Of a stretch of 64,000 nucleotides of DNA, positions 18,661 through 29,527 are shown piece by piece. The stretch is from Myroides odoratus DSM 2801 (GTDB lineage Bacteria; Bacteroidota; Bacteroidia; Flavobacteriales; Flavobacteriaceae): positions 90,312 to 154,311 of the forward strand of contig NZ_CM001437.1 of the NCBI RefSeq assembly GCF_000243275.1, given 5' to 3'. Numbering within the stretch: the stretch's first letter is position 1; each line of letters begins with the position of its first letter. The notes under the pieces were generated by a model. It searched no databases. It was given only the letters and a program-made list of their open reading frames with translations, and was not told where the DNA came from. Both the position numbers and the translations under genes were made by a program.

Positions 18661-18708
18661 TACTTAGTTTGTAAGTGATAAAATTTATGATATAAAAAAG
18701 TCGATTGA

Positions 18709-20322
<1,614 letters not shown>

Positions 20323-20359
20323 TTATATTTATTTGTTGTGTTGTAAAGAATAAAACTTG

Positions 20360-20368
20360 GCAAAAATA
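20360..20368 (-). promoter_or_regulatory. Promoter -7 box of pyrG
   Basis: Reads TATTTTTGC on the minus strand, matching TAnnTTTG, 38 nt before the pyrG ATG. Confidence 0.55.
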
Positions 20369-20499
20369 CAACATTTCCAGCTATTCTTCTAATTTTAAAA
20401 GTCGTAAAATAACTTTAAAATTTACTCGTTTCTATATAAAGCGATTAGCAAATGAAATCTTCTCTAATTGCCTTATTTAATTCAATTAATTCCACGCAA

Positions 20500-20912
20500 T
20501 TGATTATTCTCATCGCCTCATCATCTTACCTCCTCATCGCCTCATCATCTTACCTCCTCATCATCTTACCTCCTCATCGCCTTACCTTCTCATCGCCTCA
20601 CCTCCTCATCGTCTATCTCACCGAGTTGCTATTTTGTTTTTGTGTTCGATGAATATATCTCACCTATTTCATATTGGTTTTGGTGTTCGATGAATCTACA
20701 CTACGTTCCGATTTTCACTACGTTTCGATTTCACCTTCTCACCTTCTCACCTTCTCACCTTCTCACCTTCTCACCTTCTCACCTTCTCATCGCCTCACCT
20801 TCTCATCGCCTCACCTCCTCATCGCCTCACCTCCTCATCGCCTCACCTCCTCATCGCCTCACCTCCTCATCGCCTTACCTACTCATCGCCTCACCTTCTC
20901 ATAACCCTTCAC
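20500..20912 (-). repeat. Minisatellite after the LtaS-like gene
   Basis: Dense 10-15-bp repeats of CTCATCGCCTCAC and CTCACCTT type, interrupted at 20615-20733 by the dispersed element. On the minus strand they read GTGAGGCGATGAG. The region 20369-20926 holds no credible gene; the open frames crossing it are low-complexity repeats. Confidence 0.9.
20615..20733 (+). repeat. Dispersed TGGTGTTCGATGAA element, tandem copies
   Basis: Two linked copies of a unit with TATCTCACCTATTT, ATATTGGTTTTGGTGTTCGA and TGAATCTACACTACG. Related copies occur near 39.1-39.2, 50.85, 54.9, 55.0-55.2, 57.4-57.7 and 59.57 kb. Confidence 0.85.
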
Positions 20913-20926
20913 TCTTAACCTTCTCC

Positions 20927-22852
20927 CTACCGATCCAAACGCTTATCAATAATTCGATCGAAATAATCCTGAACAAAAGCCTTACACTTCATTTCTAACT
21001 CTTCCATTTCTTTGTTCTTATTTTGGATTAAATTGTGCTCCAACCCTTTGTCATTGATTGCATAGAATCCCGTTACTTCTTTTCCATTAAAGCGAACAAT
21101 ATAGTTTCCTTCTTGGTATGTATATTCATTTCCTCCATAGTTAATTGTAAAAGGTTTGACGATTGTATCATTTAACAAGCTTCTTCCCCAGCTTCTAAAA
21201 GGTTTATCATATCCAATCATATCTAATAGCGTTGGATAAATATCGATTTGTTGTGCCAAGGACTTATCTACTCCTTTGTAACGTTCATCAGCCGTATAGA
21301 ATAAAATAGGAACTGCTGTGCGATTTACTAATTTTCTATATTCATCATAATCAATTTGATTGGTATGATCCGCTGTAATTACAAAAATCGTATTCTTAAA
21401 CCAAGGTTCTTTGCTACTTTCCTCAAAGAAGCGTTTAAACGCATAATCAGTATACCCTACGGTTTGGTGAATTTGCTGATTTCCTTTTGGGAATTTCCCT
21501 TCATATTGACTAGGCACTTGAAAAGGTTCATGAGAAGAAACCGTAAATAAGGTTGCAAAGAATGGTCCTTTTTTCTCGTTTAATGTTTTGCGCATGTATT
21601 GGAAGAAAGGTTCATCCCAAATTCCCCAAGTTCCGTCAAAATCATCGTCATTATTGTATTCTGTTTTTCCGTAATAATGGTCATATCCCAAGATATTTCC
21701 AAATCCTAAGAATCCCATCGAACCATTTGGTGCTCCATGGAAGAAAGACGTATCATATCCTTTTGATTTCAATGTAGAAACCAACGATTCGATATTTTGT
21801 TTTGGAAATGGCGAAGATGTAAAAGCATCTTTAAATGAAGGAATTCCCGCAATAACAGAAGACACACCGTGAATAGACTTGTAGCCATTAGCAAAAGCAT
21901 TCGGAAAAATCAAACTGTGTTGTGCTAAGGAATCAATAAATGGAGTATAACTTTTGAAATTGGGAATATTCATATCTTGATTAAAAGCGCCAATATATTC
22001 TCTCGCATAACTTTCCGTAATAAACAAAACGATATTTGGTGTTGATGGATCCGTAGAATAGTACTGTTTTGTTCCACTAACATAGCGATTCAATGTCGCC
22101 TCATCCATATATTCTACTTTCTTGAAACTCGTTTTACCGATGGTGCGCAAAATAGCAAAAGGCGTATTCAATACGATATCGGCGTGTTCTGGTTTTTCCA
22201 CATGGCGATTGGCATCAATGATATTCAATGGACGCGTTGTTTTCTTTAAATCTCCACGTACACCCGCAATAAATCCTACCCCTACAATAACGATAATACA
22301 AGCACTTGAAATAAAGTAATTCTTTTTGCTCTCTACTTCTAGTGTTTGCGTAAATTTTACTCGCTTATACAAAAACACCCATAAAACGCAAAGTGCAATA
22401 CACAAAGCAAATACATGCCAATAGTTCACCAAGAAGTTCAAGAATAACTGTCCTTTATTTGATTCGTGTTCTAAGCTATCAAATACAGCAATTGTGGTAC
22501 GAGCATATATAAAGCGGTAATAAATAAAATCTATAAAATTGGTTGCATAGGCCAATAAATTGGGAATGATATAGCTCCAAAAAACAACCTTTTGGTATCC
22601 TTTCGATGTACTTTTAAAGATTGGCACAATAGACAACAAAATGAATAAAATGTTGACATAAAAAATAGCCATTCTATCAAAGGTCAATCCGTGATAAGCC
22701 AGTTTCATAAACTGTCCTGCAGAATCAACGGCAAGCAAATCACTATTGTAGAAATAGAATAAAACTCGCGCTATAAAGTAAAAAAAGAATGCTAAAAAAA
22801 GTCGATATGCAAATACCAACATTTCATTTAATCTGAAGCGATTTGAAAGCAT
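20927..22852 (-). CDS. LtaS-like membrane sulfatase-fold phosphotransferase
   Basis: 641 residues from the ATG at 22852. A TTG at 22924 would lie upstream of the promoter box and is not used here. Several N-terminal transmembrane helices (to about 170) are followed by an extracytoplasmic alkaline-phosphatase/sulfatase-fold domain. That domain has NIVLFITESYAREY, the nucleophile region ANGYKSIHG, FFHGAPNGSMGF, VSSHEPFQVP and ITADHTNQ with metal-binding Asp-His. Family members transfer phosphoglycerol or phosphoethanolamine to lipids or glycans. Bacteroidetes lack classical lipoteichoic acid, so the acceptor is unknown, and a role in envelope modification is inferred. A minisatellite begins soon after the stop. 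Confidence 0.85.
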   Translation of the reverse strand: MLSNRFRLNEMLVFAYRLFLAFFFYFIARVLFYFYNSDLLAVDSAGQFMKLAYHGLTFDRMAIFYVNILFILLSIVPIFKSTSKGYQKVVFWSYIIPNLLAYATNFIDFIYYRFIYARTTIAVFDSLEHESNKGQLFLNFLVNYWHVFALCIALCVLWVFLYKRVKFTQTLEVESKKNYFISSACIIVIVGVGFIAGVRGDLKKTTRPLNIIDANRHVEKPEHADIVLNTPFAILRTIGKTSFKKVEYMDEATLNRYVSGTKQYYSTDPSTPNIVLFITESYAREYIGAFNQDMNIPNFKSYTPFIDSLAQHSLIFPNAFANGYKSIHGVSSVIAGIPSFKDAFTSSPFPKQNIESLVSTLKSKGYDTSFFHGAPNGSMGFLGFGNILGYDHYYGKTEYNNDDDFDGTWGIWDEPFFQYMRKTLNEKKGPFFATLFTVSSHEPFQVPSQYEGKFPKGNQQIHQTVGYTDYAFKRFFEESSKEPWFKNTIFVITADHTNQIDYDEYRKLVNRTAVPILFYTADERYKGVDKSLAQQIDIYPTLLDMIGYDKPFRSWGRSLLNDTIVKPFTINYGGNEYTYQEGNYIVRFNGKEVTGFYAINDKGLEHNLIQNKNKEMEELEMKCKAFVQDYFDRIIDKRLDR

Positions 22853-22881
22853 GATAGGTTCCTCATTTAAAAATTGAAATA

Positions 22882-22889
22882 CAAATTTA
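22882..22889 (-). promoter_or_regulatory. Promoter -7 box of the LtaS-like gene
   Basis: Reads TAAATTTG on the minus strand, 30 nt before the ATG at 22852. It supports that start over the upstream TTG. Confidence 0.45.
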
Positions 22890-22975
22890 ATTATTTCTAG
22901 GGCTTTAGCTATGAGATAACCCAATTCTTTTTGTCTTTTCGTTGGTAATGCTATGGATTGAGGGATATAAAAAAT

Positions 22976-23001
22976 AAACCTCGTCTAAAAAGACGAGGTT
23001 T
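22976..23001 (-). terminator. Terminator of the SWIM-MoxR-VWA operon
   Basis: Perfect 11-bp stem AAACCTCGTCT / AGACGAGGTTT with an AAAA loop. A T-rich tract follows on the minus strand, about 62 bp after the VWA gene stop. Confidence 0.9.
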
Positions 23002-23062
23002 ATTTTGATATCCTTTACGGTTTTCCCTATATACAAACACTGCTAAAAGTCCATGTTCTGAT

Positions 23063-24217
23063 TTACTTATCCTCTTTTCCAAAAGCCATTAAATCTTTTC
23101 CTTTCAATGCAGATGCTACTAAATCAGGCAGACGATCAGGAGTACAAGCAAAGCAAGCAATACCTAATTTACTGATTTCCTTTCCTAAATTCTCATCATA
23201 ATCTGGTTTACCTTGATCAGTCAAGGCTAATAACGTAATCACTTTAACCCCTTCTTGATGCATTTCATTCAAACGGCGTAGTAATCCCTTGCGCACCCCA
23301 CCTTCATATAAATCTGAAATCAAGATGAAAATAGTTTTACGCGGATTCTCAATCAAAGTTTGACAATAAGCAACCGATTTATTGATATCGGTTCCTCCAC
23401 CTAATTGCACACCAAACAGCATATCCACAGGATCTTGACGGCATAATTCAGTCAAATCAGTGACTTCCGTATCAAAGGCAACCACATGCGTATCGAGTGC
23501 TGGCATACTCGCAAAGATAGATCCCATAACAGAGGAATAAATAATCGAATCTGCCATGGATCCACTTTGATCAATATCCAAAATAACTGTCCAGCTTTTT
23601 TGCTTTTGACTACGTTCAAAGAAATAAAACTTTTCAGGAATTAGTCGCTTAGTCTGAATATCGTAGTTTTTTAAATTGCGATTAATTGTTCTTTTCCAAT
23701 CCGTTGAAGCAAAATTAGGAATGGGCGAATGGGCCTTTTTATTTAAAGCTCCCGTAACTGCACGACGCATATCTTGCTCCATTCTTTTCATGATTTCATC
23801 GACGACATTGCGCACAAGTTCTCGCGCTGTTTCTTTCGATTTTTCAGGAATTTGACCTTTTAGCGCCAACAGTGTTCCCACCATGGCCATATCTGGTTTT
23901 ACATTTTTCAGTGTTTCAGGTTCAAATAACAATTTTGTCAACCCTTTGCGTTCAATAGCATCAGATTGAATCACACTAACGACATCTTCTGGAAAAAAAG
24001 TACGTACATCCGTTAACCACTTGGCTAAATTAGGCGCTGAAGCACCTAATCCTGCGCCTTTTCGACCACTCTTTCCTTCTTCACCCCGATTGTAAATTGC
24101 CGCTAAAGCAGCATCCATAATTGATGCTTTTTCATCGAGTGCTACTTGTTGCAAAGCCCGTGTATCTTCCCCTAAAATCAATCGCCAACGCGTTGTATTT
24201 TTATTTTCTTGTTCCAT
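23063..24217 (-). CDS. VWA domain protein of a MoxR operon
   Basis: 384 residues, last gene of a six-gene operon. The N-terminal half is helical (about 1-190, including GLGASAPNLAKWLTDVRTFF). The C-terminal half is a von Willebrand factor A domain with a complete metal-ion-dependent adhesion site: DIDQSGSMADS (DxSxS), the Thr in GGGTDINKSV, and the Asp in ILISDLYEGG. VWA proteins next to MoxR AAA+ ATPases act as substrate or partner adaptors in known pairs such as RavA-ViaA. No signal peptide or membrane segment, so it is probably cytoplasmic. It starts 30 bp after the small upstream gene. Confidence 0.88.
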   Translation of the reverse strand: MEQENKNTTRWRLILGEDTRALQQVALDEKASIMDAALAAIYNRGEEGKSGRKGAGLGASAPNLAKWLTDVRTFFPEDVVSVIQSDAIERKGLTKLLFEPETLKNVKPDMAMVGTLLALKGQIPEKSKETARELVRNVVDEIMKRMEQDMRRAVTGALNKKAHSPIPNFASTDWKRTINRNLKNYDIQTKRLIPEKFYFFERSQKQKSWTVILDIDQSGSMADSIIYSSVMGSIFASMPALDTHVVAFDTEVTDLTELCRQDPVDMLFGVQLGGGTDINKSVAYCQTLIENPRKTIFILISDLYEGGVRKGLLRRLNEMHQEGVKVITLLALTDQGKPDYDENLGKEISKLGIACFACTPDRLPDLVASALKGKDLMAFGKEDK

Positions 24218-24247
24218 TGCTTTCTCTTTTCTACAGCTAAACTTCGA

Positions 24248-24634
24248 TTAAAACTCAAAGTCAAAATCGTTCAATTCATCTAGTTTTTCTGCTTCTGCCT
24301 GTGTTAATTCACCTTGTAATGCTTCAGCAGTCTGTTCTTCCCCTGTTCCCCAAATATCTCCGAGTAATTCGGCAATACTATTCTTTTGATTGGGTTCAAA
24401 CACTCCAAAAGCGCGGCGTAAAAAAACAACAGCACGCAAAAACTCTTCCTCATCCAACTGAGCGACATACTGATCGAGTTCCCTCCACAACATCGTTCTA
24501 GACAAGAGCGCATAGCGATTTCGTCCAGATAGCCCTTCAAACCAACCAGCACCCAAATCTGCGGGAACACCAGGCGATAAGCGACGCGAAACTTCTTTTG
24601 CACAATCTTCTTCATCCGCTAAATTGTGTTCCAA
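24248..24634 (-). CDS. Small acidic protein in the MoxR operon
   Basis: 128 residues with no family I recognise. The frame overlaps the end of the DUF5682 gene by 23 bp, and the usable start is a TTG at 24634; no in-frame ATG lies nearby. The same frame stays open upstream to a stop around 24670 (reading SGGAFSILLEHNLADEED), so the true start may be slightly earlier on a non-ATG codon. The protein is helical and acidic, ending EKLDELNDFDFEF. Position and overlap suggest translational coupling with the upstream gene and a part in the same complex. Confidence 0.75.
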   Translation of the reverse strand: MEHNLADEEDCAKEVSRRLSPGVPADLGAGWFEGLSGRNRYALLSRTMLWRELDQYVAQLDEEEFLRAVVFLRRAFGVFEPNQKNSIAELLGDIWGTGEEQTAEALQGELTQAEAEKLDELNDFDFEF

Positions 24635-26543
24635 TAAAATCGAAAAAGCTCCTCCCGATCGATAGTTTGGTATTCAAATCATCACGCCAAGCCACTTGAT
24701 GGAGTTCCTTTTGCCAAGATTCTACATCGACGATTTCATATTGCTGTTGAGCAATTAACTCCATCACATTAATCGCCTTCATCATTTCTGTCGCTGCTTT
24801 ATCATCACAGGAAGCCGCTTCTTGTACCAATAGAGCCGCACGCAAGAACAACTGCTGTAAAATTGGCACTAAAGGCTCTAAATTAAACTGACGCAAATCA
24901 CCATACTGAATCAATACTGCTAATTCATGCGCAGCATAAGCTGTCGCTTTAAAATCAACTGCTTCAACCAAAAGCGCTTGTAAGGTACGCAATGCATTTT
25001 CAAAAATATGCGTCAATTGACATTCACACGCTAAGCGAATAATTTGAGCAGCCAAAGCAAGATCTGTGCAGTCTGCCAATTGTTCCCTCAATTGATACGC
25101 TGCTGCTATCTCAAGGGTTTCTCCTTTTAGATTGGATTCCACAATTTCTATTTCTACTTCTGGTGTCCATTGTAATTCCCACTTTTCAGACCAAGTCGCA
25201 TTATCTTGGTGGGTGCGAATTGGTTTAGCAAAGTGAATATCCAACACAGCTAACCGATGAAAAAAAGTAGAGCGATTTAAATCAATATATGCTGCTTCTG
25301 TTGATTTAACCTTAAAGTTTTCTCGTAAATCTAAGCTCAATTCTTGCGCCACAGCAGATTTATATTGGGTTAACTTTAATCGCTTTAACTCTTGATTGAC
25401 GTTTTCTTGTACTGGCGTTTGGCTTACCCCTTCCGGTAAGAAACCAATAGCCGTTCCAATATCAATGCGGTTAATGGCTTCTGCTACCGGTGCAAGTTCT
25501 CCACCACCAAAGCAAGTAATTACGGCATCGTGTAAATCTTCTAAAACAGGAAATGCTCCACCGCGCATAGCTGTCAAAGCTTGTGCTAATCGCACCGCTT
25601 CTATCACGCTTGCAGAAGAAGCATTATTTCCCATCTCTCGCATTGTTTTCGCTACTTTAGAAAGGTAAATAGCGGCTAAATCCTCCAATTTATTTTGCGT
25701 CATTGCTTGCCACATCAATTCAAAATAATAAGGTGCCCTATTCCCAGCTCCATATCCCATTCGACTGCTGAGACGCAGATAAGAATACGGCATAAGCGTC
25801 AATTGAGCATCTACTGTTGGAATATTTTTCAGCTCTTGATCTGTCAATGCAGGTAGGTCTAAATCCATACCCAAAACGTGATAAGCTCCAACGATCACAA
25901 CAATATCTTCGGGTTTAAACCCTTCTGTAATTGCACGTTGAATTTCACGACGCATATGTGCTTCTCGAATCAGATTGTAAGAAAAATCATAAGGTGCGTC
26001 CTCATATTCTTGATTAACCACCAATTCACGCATTGCTCCTGATTGATAAATCAATCGCTCACGAAAAGCATCTGTATTTAAATTATGTTCAAAATCGCGT
26101 TCCCAATAATGCTCATAATCCGTTTCATCACTATGATGGGCAATCGCCTCATACAAACCATTGTGAAAAGTATAAAAAGCTTGTGCTTTTTCATCAACTT
26201 CACGCTTGCGTTCCTGTTGTAAACGCAACATAATTGGCGTAGGCAAATCAATAAAACGCACTTCCTTTTTGTTCTTCACCCCCCAATTAATTGCCTGATA
26301 TTCGGGCGAATAAAAAGCAAAGGGATAAAGTACCGTTTCAATGGGTAATTCCGTTGTATACGCCAATAAAGCAATCGGAGGTTTTACCTCTTTTTGGGCC
26401 ATAGAAACAATCATTGCGGTAGCATCCGAAGGGCCTTCAATCAAAATACACTTCGGTTTCTTTTCTTTTAGATACGCTAAAAGATGATGAGATGCTCCAG
26501 GCGAAAGATGTCTGACACCAAATATATTTACTTTTGCATTCAT
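24612..26543 (-). CDS. DUF5682 family protein
   Basis: 643 residues. The opening NIFGVRHLSPGASHHLLAYL and the following CILIEGPSDAT, PPIALLAYT, YPFAFYSPEYQAI and VVIVGAYHVLGM are characteristic of the DUF5682 family. Its fold recalls TraB/erythromycin-esterase-like proteins, though I cannot confirm that here. The C-terminal half is helical, repeat-like and rich in alanine and leucine. DUF5682 genes recur next to MoxR ATPase and VWA genes in several phyla, and the biochemical activity is unknown. The gene ends inside the next gene and starts 11 bp after the MoxR stop. Confidence 0.85.
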   Translation of the reverse strand: MNAKVNIFGVRHLSPGASHHLLAYLKEKKPKCILIEGPSDATAMIVSMAQKEVKPPIALLAYTTELPIETVLYPFAFYSPEYQAINWGVKNKKEVRFIDLPTPIMLRLQQERKREVDEKAQAFYTFHNGLYEAIAHHSDETDYEHYWERDFEHNLNTDAFRERLIYQSGAMRELVVNQEYEDAPYDFSYNLIREAHMRREIQRAITEGFKPEDIVVIVGAYHVLGMDLDLPALTDQELKNIPTVDAQLTLMPYSYLRLSSRMGYGAGNRAPYYFELMWQAMTQNKLEDLAAIYLSKVAKTMREMGNNASSASVIEAVRLAQALTAMRGGAFPVLEDLHDAVITCFGGGELAPVAEAINRIDIGTAIGFLPEGVSQTPVQENVNQELKRLKLTQYKSAVAQELSLDLRENFKVKSTEAAYIDLNRSTFFHRLAVLDIHFAKPIRTHQDNATWSEKWELQWTPEVEIEIVESNLKGETLEIAAAYQLREQLADCTDLALAAQIIRLACECQLTHIFENALRTLQALLVEAVDFKATAYAAHELAVLIQYGDLRQFNLEPLVPILQQLFLRAALLVQEAASCDDKAATEMMKAINVMELIAQQQYEIVDVESWQKELHQVAWRDDLNTKLSIGRSFFDFIGTQFSG

Positions 26544-26553
26544 TTACCTTCGG

Positions 26554-27651
26554 TTAAGCATTCATCTCACTACAAGTATTGTATAGACCTCGCCACGATG
26601 CGCCTCTTTTTTTCATTACATTTTCTAGATATTCTTTCCAGACTAATTTGTCTTTATCTTCATCTTTGACTACAGCTCCCTGTAAGCCTGCTGCTAAATC
26701 CTCATCCGTGATTGTTCCATCGCCAAAACTAGCTGCCAAAGCCATGCTATTTGTAATCAAAGAAATGGCTTCTGCTGTAGAAATAACACCACTTGGTGAT
26801 TTCAACTTTTGTTTTTCATCTAAAGTAGCTCCTTGACGCAATTCACGGAAAATCGTAACAATCTTCTCAATGGCCTCCTGGTTAGGTAAAGTAGCCTTCA
26901 ATTGATAGCTATTGGAAATTTCAGCCACGCGTTTGGTAACAATAGATACTTCGGTTTCTAGATTTGCTGGAGCTGGCAAAACGATGATATTAAAACGGCG
27001 TTTTAAGGCGGAGGACATATCGTTTACACCTCTATCTCTCGTATTTGCGGTTGCTATAATTGAAAACCCGCGCTGAGCGGCTAATTCATTACCTAATTCA
27101 GGAATGGCGATGTTCTTCTCTGAAAGAATTGAAATTAAAGCATCTTGTACCTCAGAAGCACAACGTGAAATTTCTTCAAAACGCGCCACAGACCCTGTTT
27201 CCATCGCTCTGTAAATCGGACTTTTAATTAACGCTTCATTGGATGGACCATTAGCTAATAACATAGCATAATTCCAGGAATAGCGAATTTGTTCTTCGCT
27301 TGTTCCTGCTGTTCCCTGTACCACTTTAGCAGAATCCCCACAAATAGCTGCAGTTAAATTCTCTGATAACCAAGATTTTGCTGTTCCTGGTTCACCAATT
27401 AACAAAAGCGAACGATCGGTTAGCAAAGTCGCAATGGCAATTTCTACCAAGCGATTGTGCCCGATATATTTAGGCGTGATTTCCGTTTTTCCAGCTTTTC
27501 CTCCAACAATAAATTTTAAAACTGCTTTGGGTGAAAGCTGCCAGCCCACAGGTTTTTCAACATTTTTATCTTCCTCTCTTAAAGCTTCTAGCTCATGCGC
27601 ATATAATTGCTCCGCTGGTAATCTCAGTATATCTTGTTTTGTATCTGTCAT
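26554..27651 (-). CDS. MoxR-type AAA+ ATPase
   Basis: 365 residues. Walker A is GEPGTAKSW (about 105-113). A Walker B/ISRC segment reads ARFEEISRCASEVQDALISILSEK, sensor 1 lies in IIATANTRDRGVNDMS, and an arginine-rich ALKRRFNIIVLP follows. The C-terminal lid domain ends KRGASWRGLYN. MoxR ATPases work as ring chaperones with VWA partners. The N-terminal 75 residues (LYAHELEALREEDKNVEKPVG) are an extension before the AAA core. It starts 24 bp after the HEAT-like gene and is central to the operon. Confidence 0.92.
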   Translation of the reverse strand: MTDTKQDILRLPAEQLYAHELEALREEDKNVEKPVGWQLSPKAVLKFIVGGKAGKTEITPKYIGHNRLVEIAIATLLTDRSLLLIGEPGTAKSWLSENLTAAICGDSAKVVQGTAGTSEEQIRYSWNYAMLLANGPSNEALIKSPIYRAMETGSVARFEEISRCASEVQDALISILSEKNIAIPELGNELAAQRGFSIIATANTRDRGVNDMSSALKRRFNIIVLPAPANLETEVSIVTKRVAEISNSYQLKATLPNQEAIEKIVTIFRELRQGATLDEKQKLKSPSGVISTAEAISLITNSMALAASFGDGTITDEDLAAGLQGAVVKDEDKDKLVWKEYLENVMKKRGASWRGLYNTCSEMNA

Positions 27652-27675
27652 TTTTTATTGTATAAATAATTCAAC

Positions 27676-29508
27676 TTATTTCGCTATTTCTTCAGCAATT
27701 TGGTTATAGATATCAACCTTTTTCTTCTCGAACATCTCCTTAAATTTAGGCGCATACTCTTTGGGAAATTGCGTCCAAAATCCGTTATTCATCAAGCGAT
27801 AAAGGGCGTAATAATACGAGTTTTTCGGGAAGCGATCCATCGCTTTATAAATCACTTCAAAGCGATCTTTTACTTCTCGCTCCATCAGCAATTCAAAGAT
27901 TGTAATTTGCTCTTCTGGCGCAATTTGAAGTGTTAACTCCTTCAATAGCTTGTCCAACTCTTTGTTTATTGGCTCTACTGTATGCAGGAGCAACAGCACT
28001 TCGTTATATGTATTATCCCAGCGAATTTTACCGTCAAAGTATCCAAACAACAAAGGAATCCAGCGTCGATCTATTTTATCCCCTGTAACTTGTATTGCTT
28101 CTGTATTTTGATAATGATAGCCATACACATCAGTATACACATGAAAAAGAGCAGTTGGCGTAATCAAGGCTTTGTCTTTGCCAAATCGTGGACCGAATAT
28201 ATCATACACCTTTTCAGGAGTATAAAACTGTACAGCCACTTCCATATAATCAAACCACCAACGCGATTGGTATTCGCTACTAAACGCTCGGTGGATATGC
28301 TGTTCATAAAACTCCAATACCTGGGCCTTATCATAGGTTTTTAAACAAGCTTCAATGGCAAAGAATAAATTGCTAACACTGTAATTTAGATAGGCCTTTT
28401 TCGCTGTTAATACTATTCCCAATTGTTTATTCGTGATTACTTGAGCTAAAAAAGCGAATACTTCGGGTTGTCCTTTCTCTTTCAACACATCCAAATGGAG
28501 AATGAATCGCTCTACAGCTTCCCCTACTTTCTTATCTTCTGTCTCTTGATCAAGGGCTATAAGCGTTTCAAAAGCTCCCACCACTTGATCCATTACTTCT
28601 GCAAAGAAGAAAGGCATGGAGGAAGTGGATAATGCTTTGGTAACCAATTGAAGGTTCGTTTTATTTTTTGCGTTTTTCACGTAAACGTCTTTCAGTTTTT
28701 CAAGACTACTTTGGGTATTCAGTACAGCCAAAGCTTGGTAAACCGCTTCTCGAACTAATTTGTTCTTGTCCTCTGCTAAACTGATAATAAGGGGCTCGTG
28801 TTTGGCATCTGCACTTAAAATTGTTATTGCTTCTGCCTGTAAAGCAGGCAAAGATTCAGCCATAATGGTATCTATTACCGTTTGTAAATCGCTATACCCC
28901 AATAGGGCAAGTAAACGCAATCGCCTAACCTGTTCAGTTTTATCTTCGTATTTAAATCCTTCGACCAAAAAGTAAAGCATTGGTTTTCCAATACTTGGAA
29001 TAATCGTTTCTTCAACATATTCACACAGTTCGCTATACTTATCCGCCAAAGCTCTATTTAAATATTGAAAAGTACGTGAATCTTGGAATAGATTGCGCTC
29101 AAAGGCATCTTTTAAAACTTCCAATCGACCCGAATTAGAAATCGTTAAAGCCTCTATTACTGGCTTCAACTGTAGATAAGAATATGTGGTACTTATCTCC
29201 GCAATGGCTAAATTGGGTTGCTGTGTTGTTACTTCTGCCTCGTCTACAGTAAATTCCCCTTGTGTATACAATACAGCATACAGTAAATTGGAAAGATTCA
29301 TCAATTTTTCTGCGGATTCTTGCGTATCTGCTTGAATTAAATCTTCAATATCTGTAGCCATTTTTTTAAAAACGGGAGCTTTTTCTCCTAATTTACTCAA
29401 TACAGCGATGTGTTTTTGCAAACGAGGATCGCCTTTAGCAAATTTACTTCCCGCTATAAATAAGCGATTTATTTCTTGTTGGAGGTCATATAAGGGTTGA
29501 ATTCTCAT
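27676..29508 (-). CDS. HEAT-like helical repeat protein
   Basis: 610 residues, almost entirely predicted alpha-helical. Short repeats such as LRLLALLGYSDLQTVIDTIM, LPALQAEAITILSADAKHEP and KLVREAVYQALAVLNTQ (about 205-290) are HEAT-like. No catalytic motif, signal peptide or membrane segment. A helical-repeat protein in this operon position probably acts as a scaffold or substrate-recognition subunit. It starts 19 bp after the SWIM protein's stop. In related clusters of other phyla this place is often held by a DUF5691-like helical protein; equivalence is inferred. Confidence 0.75.
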   Translation of the reverse strand: MRIQPLYDLQQEINRLFIAGSKFAKGDPRLQKHIAVLSKLGEKAPVFKKMATDIEDLIQADTQESAEKLMNLSNLLYAVLYTQGEFTVDEAEVTTQQPNLAIAEISTTYSYLQLKPVIEALTISNSGRLEVLKDAFERNLFQDSRTFQYLNRALADKYSELCEYVEETIIPSIGKPMLYFLVEGFKYEDKTEQVRRLRLLALLGYSDLQTVIDTIMAESLPALQAEAITILSADAKHEPLIISLAEDKNKLVREAVYQALAVLNTQSSLEKLKDVYVKNAKNKTNLQLVTKALSTSSMPFFFAEVMDQVVGAFETLIALDQETEDKKVGEAVERFILHLDVLKEKGQPEVFAFLAQVITNKQLGIVLTAKKAYLNYSVSNLFFAIEACLKTYDKAQVLEFYEQHIHRAFSSEYQSRWWFDYMEVAVQFYTPEKVYDIFGPRFGKDKALITPTALFHVYTDVYGYHYQNTEAIQVTGDKIDRRWIPLLFGYFDGKIRWDNTYNEVLLLLHTVEPINKELDKLLKELTLQIAPEEQITIFELLMEREVKDRFEVIYKAMDRFPKNSYYYALYRLMNNGFWTQFPKEYAPKFKEMFEKKKVDIYNQIAEEIAK

Positions 29509-29527
29509 GCTAATTTTGTTTCAGGTA

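Noticed and set aside
20720..20905. Possible CRISPR-like array
   Set aside because: Units are 10-15 bp and contiguous, with no unique spacers and no cas genes nearby. It is a minisatellite.
20642..20998. Plus-strand open frames of Ser/Leu/His repeats
   Set aside because: Produced by the CTCACCTT/CTCATCGCC minisatellite in different frames; low complexity and antisense to the LtaS-like gene end.
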